Source: Salinisphaera sp002433465 (GTDB lineage Bacteria > Pseudomonadota > Gammaproteobacteria > Nevskiales > Salinisphaeraceae). From it: a stretch of DNA of 64,000 nucleotides. How positions within the stretch are numbered: the stretch's first letter is position 1; every line of letters begins with the position of its first letter. Both the position numbers and the translations under genes were made by a program. The stretch spans positions 62,001-126,000 of the forward strand of contig NZ_APNL01000007.1 of NCBI RefSeq assembly GCF_040361435.1, in the 5' to 3' direction. Under the pieces are notes generated by a model. The model saw nothing but the letters and a program-made list of their open reading frames with translations, was not told the DNA's origin and did not search any database. Of the stretch, positions 42,745 through 52,258 are shown in pieces.

Positions 42745-45180
42745 ATGAGTCGCCTGCCCCGCCGCCTGGTCGCCGTCGCGCTCGCGCTCGGCGTCGTGCT
42801 CGCAAGCCAGTTCGTCGTGCTGGGGCTGAGTTATCGCGCCGACACGATCACGGCCACGGCGGTGCTTGTCCTGACCCTGTTCTCGATCACCGCCGCGCTG
42901 GTTTTGTGCTGGTATGCGCTACGCGAAATCCGCGTCGACGACGAAAAGGCCATGGCGCCATTGATCAGCTGGCTGGACCAGTCGGATATCGTCGGTCGCG
43001 CGGCCGCGCGCCGACCACCGATCATTCGCGGTGCCAACGCCCGGCTGGTCGACGCGGTAGAGAACCTCGTCGATCGCGTGCAGCGCTATCACGACAAGCT
43101 GCTCGCGCGTCACCAGCGTGTGCAGCGCCTGCTGCGCAACGTCACCGATGTGCTCTATCACACCGATCAGGACGGCCGTATCACCTGGATCACCGATACG
43201 GTGACCGACATGCTCGGCTACCGCCCGGGCGAACTCGAAGGCCGCCCGCTGTCCGATGTGCTGGCCAACCCGCACGATGAGCGGCTGCTGTTGAGCAGTG
43301 CACAGCTGCATCGCCACCCCACGCGGGTGTACCGGCGCAATGGCGATATCGCGTGGCTGCTGATCTCGTCGCGCCGTATCGACGACGCCGAGGGCAACGC
43401 CATCGGCAGCGAAGGCATTTGCCGCGACGGAACCCGACTGATCGAGACGCAACAGGCGCTCAACGACGAAAAGGAACGTGCCCAGGTCACCCTCGCCTCG
43501 ATCGGTGACGCCGTGATCACCACCGATGCGAGCGGCGCGGTGGACTACCTCAACCCCCGCGCCGAGCAGATGCTCGGCGTAAATATTCAGGACGCCATCG
43601 GGCGGCACTTCGACAAGCTCTGCGATTTCGTCGACACGGCACGGGATGTGGCCGTCAGCGGCCTCGTGAATCGCTGCCTCACCCAGGGCACGCTGCAGGA
43701 ACACGACGAAGACCTCACGCTTTACGACCGCGCACCGCAAAAGACCGGTCATACCGTGAAGGTCACCATCTCGCCGATCCGCGATAGCGCCCAGCGGGTC
43801 AGCGGCGCCGTGATCGTGCTGCACGACATCACCCGCCTGCAGCAGATTTCGCGCGAGATGACCTACCAGGCTAACCACGACCTGGTGACCGACCTGCCCA
43901 ACCGGCGCGCGTTCGAACAACTACTCGATCAGGCGCTGACCGAGGTGGACGACAAGCACAGCCATGCCCTGTGCTATATCGATCTCGACCAGTTCAAGCT
44001 GGTCAACGATACCTGCGGTCATAACGCCGGCGATGAAATGCTGCGCCAGATCGCCGCCCGGCTCGGCGGCTGTATCCGCGGCAACGATACCCTGGCGCGG
44101 CTGGGCGGCGACGAGTTCGCCCTGATCATGCGCAACATGTCGATCACCGATGCGCAGTCGAAAGCCGAGGATCTGCGCACCGCAATCGATCGCTTTCGTT
44201 TTCGCTGGGACGACAAACTTTTCCGGCTGGGCGCGAGCGTCGGCGTGGCCTCTATCGACCGCGAGGCGGTGGATGCCACCGAACTGCTGCGGCGCGCCGA
44301 TACCGCCTGTTACATGGCCAAGGAGAAAGGCCGTAATCAAGTGTATGTCTACCGCGGAGACAGCGACGAAACGCTTACTCGCCACGGCGACATGCAGCGC
44401 ATGCAGCAGATCAGCGAGGCGCTGGACAGCGACGGCTTCGAGCTGTTCGCCCAGTTCATACAGCCGATCGACCGCCGCGAGCACCAGCGGTGCGGTGTGG
44501 AGCTGCTGCTGCGCGTGCGCGACACGGACGGCTCGATTCTCTCCCCGCAGAATTTCCTGATCACCGCCGAACGCTATAACGCCGCGCCGCGTATCGACCG
44601 CTGGGTACTGCGGCGCGCGATCCGCCTGATCACCAAGGCAGGCGACGAACACGCGGCCATCGAGCACTACAGCATCAACATCTCCGGCCAGTCGATCACC
44701 GACGAACATTTCGTGGACTACGCCCGCGGGCTGATCGAAGCTTCCAGCGTCGATCCACGCCGTCTGGTATTCGAAATCACCGAAACCGCGGCAGTCACCA
44801 ACACCCACCGCGCCGGCGAGCTTATTCACTCGCTGCGCGCGCTGGGGTGCCGGTTCTCGCTCGACGATTTTGGCAGTGGCCTGAGCTCGTTTTCCTACCT
44901 CAAGAATCTGCCATCGGATTTCATCAAGATCGACGGCAAGCTGGTGTCCAATATTCTTACCGATCCGGTCGAGCGATCGATCGTGGAGGCCATCAATCAG
45001 GTCGGCCAGGCCATGGGCCTGCTGACCGTGGCCGAACACGTGGAAAGCCGTGCCATGCTCGATGCGCTGCGCGCCATCGGCGTGGACTATGCGCAGGGCT
45101 ATCACGTGGCCCGCCCGATCCCCTTCGAGATGCTCTCCGCGGCGCTTGGCACGCGCGAACGGGTGGTCCGAGCACGCTGA
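42745..45180 (+). CDS. PAS-PAS-GGDEF-EAL cyclic-di-GMP protein
   Basis: The 811-residue protein has two N-terminal membrane helices (8-30, 37-59), a linker, two PAS domains (about 125-235 and 245-365), a GGDEF domain with the intact motif at residues 454-458 and an RGND inhibitory site (RxxD) at 445-448, and an EAL-type domain at about 555-805. The EAL motif itself reads ELL at 586-588, but the metal-binding and catalytic residues further on (INISGQS, EITETAA, LDDFGSG, FIKIDGK, VAEHVES) are kept. It likely makes and/or breaks cyclic-di-GMP at the inner membrane. It is divergent from the sensor kinase of the quorum-sensing module, 144 bases apart. Confidence 0.9.
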   Translation: MSRLPRRLVAVALALGVVLASQFVVLGLSYRADTITATAVLVLTLFSITAALVLCWYALREIRVDDEKAMAPLISWLDQSDIVGRAAARRPPIIRGANARLVDAVENLVDRVQRYHDKLLARHQRVQRLLRNVTDVLYHTDQDGRITWITDTVTDMLGYRPGELEGRPLSDVLANPHDERLLLSSAQLHRHPTRVYRRNGDIAWLLISSRRIDDAEGNAIGSEGICRDGTRLIETQQALNDEKERAQVTLASIGDAVITTDASGAVDYLNPRAEQMLGVNIQDAIGRHFDKLCDFVDTARDVAVSGLVNRCLTQGTLQEHDEDLTLYDRAPQKTGHTVKVTISPIRDSAQRVSGAVIVLHDITRLQQISREMTYQANHDLVTDLPNRRAFEQLLDQALTEVDDKHSHALCYIDLDQFKLVNDTCGHNAGDEMLRQIAARLGGCIRGNDTLARLGGDEFALIMRNMSITDAQSKAEDLRTAIDRFRFRWDDKLFRLGASVGVASIDREAVDATELLRRADTACYMAKEKGRNQVYVYRGDSDETLTRHGDMQRMQQISEALDSDGFELFAQFIQPIDRREHQRCGVELLLRVRDTDGSILSPQNFLITAERYNAAPRIDRWVLRRAIRLITKAGDEHAAIEHYSINISGQSITDEHFVDYARGLIEASSVDPRRLVFEITETAAVTNTHRAGELIHSLRALGCRFSLDDFGSGLSSFSYLKNLPSDFIKIDGKLVSNILTDPVERSIVEAINQVGQAMGLLTVAEHVESRAMLDALRAIGVDYAQGYHVARPIPFEMLSAALGTRERVVRAR

Positions 45181-45254
45181 TTGCGCCGCCGCGGAATCCA
45201 CAGCGCGCGCGGAGCGCGTAGTATCGGAATAAATCCCGATAACGAAAGACCTCG

Positions 45255-45806
45255 ATGACAGCTGTTCACAAAATCGCTGTTCTGCTCGCCCCGCTGTGGC
45301 TGGCAGCCTGCAGCCTCATGCCGCCGGCCGATTTCCCGGTGGAAGACAACGTCGATATCGACCGCTATATGGGCAAATGGTATGTCATCGCCCATATTCC
45401 GCCGAGTGCGACCGAAAACGCCTACAACTCGATCGAGCGCTACGAACAGACCGAGCCCGGTACCATCGAAACCACCTTCACCTATCGCGAGGGCGGCTTC
45501 GACGGCGAACAACAGACCATGCACCCGGTGGGCAGCGTGCTCGAGGGCACGAACAACGCCGTATGGGCGATGCGTTTCTACTGGGTGCTGCGCATGCAGT
45601 ACGTCATCTCCTATGTCGACGACGACTATCAGACCACGATCGTGGCCCGCGACAAGCGCGACTATGTCTGGATCATGGCGCGTACGCCGCAGATCGACGA
45701 GGCCACCTACGATTCGCTCGTCAAGAAGGTCGCCGACTACGGCTACGACACCGCCAAGCTGCGCAAGGTACCGCAACAGCCGCTCGATGCGCGCGACGAC
45801 GGCTAG
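45255..45806 (+). CDS. blc: Blc-type outer-membrane lipocalin lipoprotein
   Basis: The 183-residue protein carries a lipobox LAAC after a short signal peptide, so it should be lipid-anchored. The lipocalin signature YMGKWYVIAHIP follows near residue 40, with later blocks FTYREGGFDGEQQ, NNAVWAMRFYWVLRMQYVISYVD and YVWIMARTPQID. Bacterial lipocalins of this type bind lysophospholipids and respond to membrane stress. It is followed by a strong hairpin (45833-45860) and then by the ABC exporter gene. Confidence 0.92.
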   Translation: MTAVHKIAVLLAPLWLAACSLMPPADFPVEDNVDIDRYMGKWYVIAHIPPSATENAYNSIERYEQTEPGTIETTFTYREGGFDGEQQTMHPVGSVLEGTNNAVWAMRFYWVLRMQYVISYVDDDYQTTIVARDKRDYVWIMARTPQIDEATYDSLVKKVADYGYDTAKLRKVPQQPLDARDDG

Positions 45807-45832
45807 ACAAACCCTGCACACCACCTGCGATA

Positions 45833-45860
45833 CCGTGCCGGCCACCTGAGGCCGGCACGG
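45833..45860 (+). terminator. GC-rich hairpin after the lipocalin gene
   Basis: CCGTGCCGGCC and GGCCGGCACGG form a perfect 11-bp stem with a 6-base loop, 27 bases after the lipocalin stop and only 17 bases before the next gene start. There is no U-run, so it may end the lipocalin mRNA only partly. Confidence 0.55.
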
Positions 45861-45876
45861 CCCGACCTGGATTGAT

Positions 45877-47655
45877 TTGAACGACGACTCGACGCAAAGC
45901 GAGGCGCCGCGGGACGAGTGGCACCGCCTGTCCCGGCTCTGGCCCTATCTGTGGGAGCATCGCCTGCGCGTGGGACTCGCGCTGGCACTGCTGATCGGCG
46001 CCAAGGGCGCGACGGTGCTACTGCCGATCGTACTCAAGCATATCGTCGACGCGCTCGACGCCAACGAAAGCGCGCGCGTGACCCTGCCGGTGGTATTGCT
46101 GCTGGCCTACGGCGCCCTGCGGCTGGCATCGGTCTTGTTCGGCCAGCTGCGTGACCTGGTGTTCGGCCGGGTCACCGAACGCGCGATGCGGCGTATCGCA
46201 CTCACCGTATTCGAACACCTGCACGCGCTGGACATGGACTTCCACCTGTCGCGGCGTACAGGCGGCTTGTCGCGGGATATCGAACGCGGCATTGGCGGCA
46301 TCAGCTTCCTGCTGCGCTTCATGCTGTTCAACATCATTCCCACGCTGCTGGAAATCGCCCTGGTCGCCGGTATTCTGCTGTTCTACTACAGCGCCTGGTT
46401 CGCGGTGATCGTGCTGGTGAGCGTGGTCGTCTACATCGCGGCCACTACCCTGCTTACCGAATGGCGTACCCGTCATGTGCGCGAATCCAACCGGCTCGAC
46501 GCCCGCGCCAATACACGCGCCGTGGATAGCCTGCTCAACTACGAAACCGTCAAGTACTTCGGCAACGAACGCTACGAGGCCGACCGCTACGACCGCGAGC
46601 TGCGCGAGTGGGAGGCCGCACTGCGCCGCTCGCGCCTGTCGCTGGGTACGCTCAACACCATCCAGGCCACCGTGATCGCCATCGCCATCACCGCCATGAT
46701 GATGCTGGCCGGCACGCGGGTGGTCTCCGGCGACATGACGATCGGCGATCTGGTAATGATCAATGCCTACATGATCCAGCTGTTCGTGCCGCTGAACTTT
46801 CTCGGCTTCGTTTATCGCGAGCTCAAGAAATCGCTCGCCGATACGGCCCGCATGTTCCGTCTGCTCGATGTCGAGGCCACGGTCGCCGACGACCCTGACG
46901 CGCGGCCGCTGGCGGCCACCCGCCCCGAGGTGCGGTTCGAAAGCGTCGCCTTCGGCTATCAGGCCGAGCGCCAGATCCTGCGCGGTATCGACTTCGCCAT
47001 CGCGCCCGGCAGCAAGCTGGCCGTGGTCGGCCAGTCGGGGGCCGGCAAGTCCACGCTCGCGCGCCTGCTGTTTCGCTTTTACGACGTCGATGCCGGGCGT
47101 ATCACCGTCGACGGTCACGATATCCGCCGGCTCAGCCTGGCCAGCCTGCGTGACACCATCGGTGTGGTACCGCAGGACACCGTGCTGTTCAACGACACCA
47201 TCGAATACAACATCGCCTACGGCCAGCCCGGCGCCACGCCCGAAGCCGTGGCCCGCGCCGCCCGCATGGCCCACTTGGACGGGCTGATCGCACGCCTGCC
47301 CGACGGCATGGACACGCTCGTGGGCGAACGCGGGCTCAAGCTCTCCGGCGGCGAGAAACAGCGGATCGCCATCGCCCGGGCCATTCTCAAGAACCCGGCG
47401 ATCCTGATCTTCGACGAAGCCACCTCATCGCTCGACAGCCATGCCGAACAGGCGATCACTGCCGCGCTGGCCGAGCTGGCAGCCAACCACACGACGCTCG
47501 TGATTGCCCATCGACTGTCCACCGTGGTCGATGCCGACGAGATCGTGGTCATGGACGACGGCCGTATCATCGAACGCGGTCGGCATGCCGAACTTCTGGC
47601 CGCGAACGGCCACTATGCGGCCATGTGGCGGCTACAGCAGCGCGAATCCGGCTAG
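45877..47655 (+). CDS. ABC exporter with fused permease and ATPase, ATM1/HMT1 type
   Basis: The 592-residue protein starts at a TTG. Residues 20-320 form six membrane helices (opening LRVGLALALLIGAKGATVLLPIVLKHIVDAL), followed by a nucleotide-binding domain with Walker A GQSGAGKSTLARLLFRFYD, signature LSGGEKQR, Walker B AILIFDEATSSLD and His in IAHRLSTVVDADEI. The membrane block DIERGIGGISFLLRFMLFNIIPTLLEI and NYETVKYFGNERYEADRYD are typical of the ATM1/HMT1 group, which exports glutathione conjugates or heavy-metal thiols. The actual substrate is unknown. Confidence 0.9.
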   Translation: MNDDSTQSEAPRDEWHRLSRLWPYLWEHRLRVGLALALLIGAKGATVLLPIVLKHIVDALDANESARVTLPVVLLLAYGALRLASVLFGQLRDLVFGRVTERAMRRIALTVFEHLHALDMDFHLSRRTGGLSRDIERGIGGISFLLRFMLFNIIPTLLEIALVAGILLFYYSAWFAVIVLVSVVVYIAATTLLTEWRTRHVRESNRLDARANTRAVDSLLNYETVKYFGNERYEADRYDRELREWEAALRRSRLSLGTLNTIQATVIAIAITAMMMLAGTRVVSGDMTIGDLVMINAYMIQLFVPLNFLGFVYRELKKSLADTARMFRLLDVEATVADDPDARPLAATRPEVRFESVAFGYQAERQILRGIDFAIAPGSKLAVVGQSGAGKSTLARLLFRFYDVDAGRITVDGHDIRRLSLASLRDTIGVVPQDTVLFNDTIEYNIAYGQPGATPEAVARAARMAHLDGLIARLPDGMDTLVGERGLKLSGGEKQRIAIARAILKNPAILIFDEATSSLDSHAEQAITAALAELAANHTTLVIAHRLSTVVDADEIVVMDDGRIIERGRHAELLAANGHYAAMWRLQQRESG

Positions 47656-47697
47656 CGCCTAGCAACCTGCCTTATCGCCCCTGGGCTTGCCGGACGG

Positions 47698-48882
47698 TCA
47701 GTCCGCTGCCCGACGCCGCAGGAGCAGGCTGATCAGCGCCAGCGCTGAAAGCACCGCCACCGCCATCGAAAAGCCGATGCCGGCGGTGCGTAGACCCAGC
47801 GTCTGCGCGGCCACACCGATGCCCACCACGGGAATCGAGATGGCGACATAGAGCACCACGAAGAAGGTGGAGGCCACTTCGCCGCGACGCGCGGCCGGGC
47901 TCGCGGCGGTCACTGCCCCCATCCCGGCCCGGAACGCCACGCCCTGGCCAATGCCGGCCACGATCGCGCCGGCAACCAGAAACGCCAGCGACGATTGCAG
48001 GATGGCCAGTGCCACCAGGGCAATACCCACGATCAGGCCGATACAGCCGAGCGGCAGGCGCCAGCGCTCGGGCAGGCGCGATTGACCGACCTGGCCCAGG
48101 GTCGACGCCACGAATAAAAGGAATCCCACCGCGCCGGTCAGCGCATGGTTGTCGTAGTTCAGGATCTTGCCCATAAAGGCGGGAGCAATGGCCGTGAACA
48201 GACCGAGCACCGAAAACCCCGCAAAACCGGCGATGGCCGCCGGAATGAACACGCCGCGTACCGCGGCCGGCACCTGCAGGGACTGAATCCGCAGACGTGG
48301 CCGCGCAGGCCGTTCGGCGGTTTCGGGCACGAGTGCGACGGCCACACCCGCCAACGCAATCAGCACGAGGTCGGCCACGAAGCACAGCGTGAGCGGCGCC
48401 GGCAGGTACTGCGACAGCACGCCCGCGAACAGCGGCCCGAGCCCCAGGCCGCCCATGTTGGCGGCGGTGGCGATCAGGGTGGCGCTGCCGGCCCAGGCTG
48501 CTGGGGCCAGCTCGACGACGGCCACGGTGGCAGTGCCGGTGAATATGCCCGCCGAAATACCCGATAGCACGCGCCCGAGCAACAGCGGCGCCAGGCCGCC
48601 GCCCCACAGAAACGCACAGGCGCTGGCGGCCGAGAACATCAGCCCCAGGGCCAGCATGGGCCGACGGCCGAGCTGGTCCGACCAGCTGCCGGTCACGATC
48701 AGCGCCCCGATCACGCCGACCGCATAGGCGGCAAAGATCACCGTGATGATCAGCTGCGAAAAACCCAGCTCTGCCTGATAGATCGGATAGAGCGGCGTGG
48801 GCAGCGTCGTACCCATCATGGTGACGACGAACGTAAGCGCCGCGCCGAAGAACAGCGCGGTGGATCGATTCGACTCGGTCAT
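47698..48882 (-). CDS. MFS transporter
   Basis: The start at 48882 (MTESNRSTALFFG) is preceded by AGGA at nine bases; a TTG 15 bases upstream is in frame. The 394-residue protein shows twelve hydrophobic segments and the MFS loop motif GSWSDQLGRRPMLALG between helices 2 and 3. It resembles drug-efflux or sugar-efflux type MFS members; the substrate cannot be told. It converges on the ABC exporter gene and stands alone. A long overlapping frame on the same strand (to 48919) is a shadow. Confidence 0.88.
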   Translation of the reverse strand: MTESNRSTALFFGAALTFVVTMMGTTLPTPLYPIYQAELGFSQLIITVIFAAYAVGVIGALIVTGSWSDQLGRRPMLALGLMFSAASACAFLWGGGLAPLLLGRVLSGISAGIFTGTATVAVVELAPAAWAGSATLIATAANMGGLGLGPLFAGVLSQYLPAPLTLCFVADLVLIALAGVAVALVPETAERPARPRLRIQSLQVPAAVRGVFIPAAIAGFAGFSVLGLFTAIAPAFMGKILNYDNHALTGAVGFLLFVASTLGQVGQSRLPERWRLPLGCIGLIVGIALVALAILQSSLAFLVAGAIVAGIGQGVAFRAGMGAVTAASPAARRGEVASTFFVVLYVAISIPVVGIGVAAQTLGLRTAGIGFSMAVAVLSALALISLLLRRRAAD

Positions 48883-49001
48883 TCGATAATCCTGCAAATG
48901 GCCAGCACGTCGGTTCCAACGTACAAGCGACTGAACGGGCTCAAAGGCTAACAGCCTTCATTATGCAGCGACATCGTCGGCCACCGAGAGCGGCCACAAA
49001 A

Positions 49002-49024
49002 AAGGCCCGGCTGGGCCGGGCCTT
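49002..49024 (-). terminator. Intrinsic terminator of the glycine betaine transporter operon
   Basis: AAGGCCCGG and CCGGGCCTT form a 9-bp stem with a 5-base loop; on the minus strand it is followed by U residues (A-run 48998-49003). It lies 27 bases after the stop of the binding-protein gene that ends the operon. Confidence 0.85.
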
Positions 49025-49050
49025 GGCGAGCGCATCATACGCAAACGCGA

Positions 49051-49932
49051 TCAGCTTTCTTCGAACCAGCCATCGATCTGGTCGCCATGCTCATCGATAT
49101 AGCTCTGGATGGCTTCTTCGTAGCTCGTTTCCTGGGCCTTGTACATCGCGGCCTGGAGATCTTCGAGATCCAGCTTGTAGTTGCTCAGGAAGGTGGCGAC
49201 TTCCGGGTAGTCGTTCTTGAAGCCCTTGCGCGCGATCACGTCGACGTGCTGCGCTTCGCCCAGCGTGCCTTTCGGGTCGTCGAGAAAACGCAGGTCCCAG
49301 CGTCCGAACATCCAGTGCGGCGTCCAGCCGGTCACCACGATCCATTCGTCGCGCTTTTCGGCTCGCGCGAGCGCGGCGGTCATTGCGGCACCGCTGGCCG
49401 ACACCAGGCGATAGTCGCCGAGTTCATAGGCATCCATCGCCTTGTCCGACAGCTGCATCAGCCCCGCCCCCGGATCGATGCCCTGGATCTTGCCGTCGAG
49501 CTTGTCCTGTACCTCCGGCTTTTTCAGGTCTTCGATCGAGGCAACCTGGTCTTCCGGCACATAGCTCGGCACGACCCAGCCCAGACGGGCACCGTCGTAC
49601 ATCGTGCCCAGGTTGTCCACGTCGTCCTTGACGCGTTCCATGTACTCACCGTGGGTGTCCGGCAGCCAGGCCATGAGCATGGCGTCCAGATCGCCGTTGG
49701 CCACACCCTGGTACTGCACGCCGATCGCCGACAGCGTGAGCTTGACGTTGTAGTCGGTGTGTTCCTCGATGACCTGTTTGGCCAGCTTGGTGATGAACTC
49801 GGCATCGGCCCAGGCCGTCCAGCCGAACTCGATCGTGTCGTCGGCGGCCTGGGCCGAGCCGAACGCGCCGAACGTCAGGCCGGCGGCCATCGCGGCCGTA
49901 CCCAGCCACTGCTTGAATGAATGCTTATGCAT
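49051..49932 (-). CDS. proX: Glycine betaine ABC transporter substrate-binding protein
   Basis: The 293-residue protein has a Sec signal peptide (cleavage after SAQAA). The mature part opens with DTIEFGWTAWADAEFITKLAKQ and contains VTGWTPHWMFGRWDLRFLDDPKG; both tryptophan-rich stretches are typical of the aromatic cage that holds the trimethylammonium group of betaine in the OpuAC/ProX family. It is the last gene of the operon and separated from proW by 62 bases. A strong terminator follows. The substrate could also be proline betaine or another quaternary amine. Confidence 0.92.
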   Translation of the reverse strand: MHKHSFKQWLGTAAMAAGLTFGAFGSAQAADDTIEFGWTAWADAEFITKLAKQVIEEHTDYNVKLTLSAIGVQYQGVANGDLDAMLMAWLPDTHGEYMERVKDDVDNLGTMYDGARLGWVVPSYVPEDQVASIEDLKKPEVQDKLDGKIQGIDPGAGLMQLSDKAMDAYELGDYRLVSASGAAMTAALARAEKRDEWIVVTGWTPHWMFGRWDLRFLDDPKGTLGEAQHVDVIARKGFKNDYPEVATFLSNYKLDLEDLQAAMYKAQETSYEEAIQSYIDEHGDQIDGWFEES

Positions 49933-49994
49933 GCTCTCGGTCTCCCTTCGAATGATCTGATGCCCCGATAACGCCCGGCTTCCGGTGCGCTATA

Positions 49995-50942
49995 TCAGTT
50001 GCCGGGCGCGTCCTGTCGGCGCCCGAAAAACTCTTTCAACCGCGTACTGATCGCGGTGCGCTGGCGGCTGCGCTGGGCAAAGCTCTGGGTGAGACGGTCG
50101 AGGATGATGGCCAGAATCACCACCCCGAGCCCGCCTTCGAAACCGGTGCCCAGACGCAGCTGCTGAATGCCCGCAAGCACCGGGTCGCCCAGGCCACCGG
50201 CGCCAATCATCGAGGCGATTACCACCATCGACAGGGCCAGCATGATGGTCTGATTGATGCCGGCCATGATCGAGGGCAGCGCCAGCGGCAGCTCCACCTT
50301 GAACAGCAGCTGTAGAGGATTGCAGCCAAAGGCGCGCCCGGCCTCGACGTTCTCGGCCGGGACCTGGCGAATGCCCAGGTTCATCATGCGCACCGCCGGC
50401 GGCATGGAAAAGATCACCGTCGCGATCGTGCCCGGCACGCGGCCGGTGCCGAAAAAGATCACCGCCGGAATCAGATACACGAACGCCGGCAGCGTCTGCA
50501 TGAAATCCAGCACGGGGCGTACAAACGCCGCCAGCAGATCGCTCTTGGCCATGGCCACGCCCAGCGGCAGCCCCACGCCGAGCGCGGCCAGGGTGGCGGC
50601 AATCACCAGCCCCAGCGTATCCATGGACTCCGGCCACAGATCCATGCCCATGACCACATAAAGCCCCAGCAGCACGAACAGTGCGAACTGCCAGCCCACC
50701 CGCCAGAGCGCGAGTACGGCGAGCACGCCGAACACCAGCTGCGGCGGCAGATAGTTGAAAAAGGCGGTGAGGTTGTCGGCGACGAAGCTGATCGCATCGG
50801 CGATGGCAGTAAAGAAGAGGTCGAAATGCGTCTGCATGAAATCGACGACCGCGGTAAAGCCCTCGCCGATGGGCAGATCGACCACGAAAGCGTCCTTGAG
50901 CGCCTGCCAGAACGCGCCGATACCGGCGTAAAGACTGATCAT
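49995..50942 (-). CDS. proW: Glycine betaine ABC transporter permease
   Basis: The 315-residue permease has at least six membrane helices and the BPD-type EAA loop GRAFGCNPLQLLFKVELPLALPSIMAGINQTIMLALSMVVIASMIGAGGLG that docks to the ATPase. The N-terminal part (LPIGEGFTAVVDFMQTHFDLFFTAIADAISFVADNL) matches ProW. Its ATG overlaps the proV stop by three bases, so the two are translated together. Confidence 0.93.
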   Translation of the reverse strand: MISLYAGIGAFWQALKDAFVVDLPIGEGFTAVVDFMQTHFDLFFTAIADAISFVADNLTAFFNYLPPQLVFGVLAVLALWRVGWQFALFVLLGLYVVMGMDLWPESMDTLGLVIAATLAALGVGLPLGVAMAKSDLLAAFVRPVLDFMQTLPAFVYLIPAVIFFGTGRVPGTIATVIFSMPPAVRMMNLGIRQVPAENVEAGRAFGCNPLQLLFKVELPLALPSIMAGINQTIMLALSMVVIASMIGAGGLGDPVLAGIQQLRLGTGFEGGLGVVILAIILDRLTQSFAQRSRQRTAISTRLKEFFGRRQDAPGN

Positions 50943-52153
50943 GCCGCCCCCTTGTCCGTACGATCGAGCGTATGCAGCAGCGTCGCCCGTGAAATCGTGC
51001 CCTTGTAGCGCCCGCCCTCGTCCACGACCGGCACCGGGTACGGGCTGTGTGCCACCTGGGTCATGAGCTCGGTCAGCGGCGTATCGACAGAAACCGGCTC
51101 GATCTCGTTGATGAAGGCATCCTCGATATGCCCGTCGTCGCGTCGCCCCAGGCCGTCGATACAGGCGATGAGCGAATCGATACTCACCACGCCCTGATAA
51201 CGGCCGCCGCGATCGTGCACCACGGCCGCCGAGCCATCGTGACCGCGCAGGCGTTCCAGCGCGGCGCGCAGACTCACCCCGGGCCGCTCCATGACCGTGA
51301 CCTGATCGCGCCGGGCCACGTCGGCAGCGGTGAAGACGTGGCTGACATCCACGCCGCGGAAAAACGAGCGTACGTATTCGTTGGCCGGTTCGCGCACGAT
51401 CTCCTCGGGCGTGCCGACCTGGACGACCGTACCGCCCTGCATGATGGCGATGCGATCGCCCACCCGCATGGCTTCGTCCAGATCGTGGGTGATGAACACC
51501 ACCGTCCGGGCCTGCTCGGATTGAAGCCGCAGCAGCTCATCCTGCATCTCGGTGCGAATAAGCGGATCAAGCGCCGAAAACGCCTCGTCCATGAGCAGAA
51601 TACCGGGATCGACCGCCAACGCCCGCGCCAGCCCCACGCGCTGTTTCATGCCGCCGGAGAGCTCGTCGGGATAACTGTGGGCGTTGGCCTTGAGACCGAC
51701 CGCATCCAGTGCCGCCAGCGCTTTCTGCTCGCGCTGTTCGCGCGCGACACCCGCGACGGCCAGGCCAAAGGCGGTGTTTTCGATAACGCTTTGATGCGGC
51801 ATGAGCGCAAACGACTGAAACACCATGCTGATCTCACGACGACGCAGCGCGATCAGCTGCTTGCGTGTCATGCGGGTGATGTCCTGGCCGTCGATACGAA
51901 TCGAACCTGCGGTCGGCTCGATCAGGCGATTGAGCATGCGAACCAGCGTGGACTTGCCCGAGCCGGACAGGCCCATGACCACGAATATCTCGCCTTCCTC
52001 AACCTCGAAACAGGCGTCGGACACGCCCACCGTCATGCCGGTGGCGGCAAATATTTCGTCCTTCGTCTGCCCTTTTTCGATGCGCTCCAGCGCGCGTTTC
52101 GGGTGCGCGCCGAAAACCTTGTAGACGTGCTCTACCGATAATTTAGTGTTCAA
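50939..52153 (-). CDS. proV: Glycine betaine ABC transporter ATP-binding protein with CBS domains
   Basis: The 404-residue protein (from the TTG at 52153) aligns with ProV from KLSVEHVYKVFGAHPKRALERI on; a GTG at 52186 would add eleven residues and cannot be ruled out. The ABC domain has Walker A GLSGSGKSTLVRMLNRL, signature LSGGMKQRVGLARAL and Walker B GILLMDEAFSALDPLIR. The last 120 residues form a pair of CBS domains (VHDRGGRYQGVVSIDSLI, VVDEGGRYKGTISRATLL), which in related transporters respond to ionic strength or cyclic-di-AMP. It is the first gene of proVWX. Confidence 0.93.
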   Translation of the reverse strand: MNTKLSVEHVYKVFGAHPKRALERIEKGQTKDEIFAATGMTVGVSDACFEVEEGEIFVVMGLSGSGKSTLVRMLNRLIEPTAGSIRIDGQDITRMTRKQLIALRRREISMVFQSFALMPHQSVIENTAFGLAVAGVAREQREQKALAALDAVGLKANAHSYPDELSGGMKQRVGLARALAVDPGILLMDEAFSALDPLIRTEMQDELLRLQSEQARTVVFITHDLDEAMRVGDRIAIMQGGTVVQVGTPEEIVREPANEYVRSFFRGVDVSHVFTAADVARRDQVTVMERPGVSLRAALERLRGHDGSAAVVHDRGGRYQGVVSIDSLIACIDGLGRRDDGHIEDAFINEIEPVSVDTPLTELMTQVAHSPYPVPVVDEGGRYKGTISRATLLHTLDRTDKGAA

Positions 52154-52258
52154 ACGCCCCCCGACGCTTCCCCCAGGAACTCGCACTACCCTAACGCAAT
52201 TTCCACGCCAGTGCGGCCCCTGCCCGCGACGTTCAACGCTCGGACGGCCGCTCGGAAT

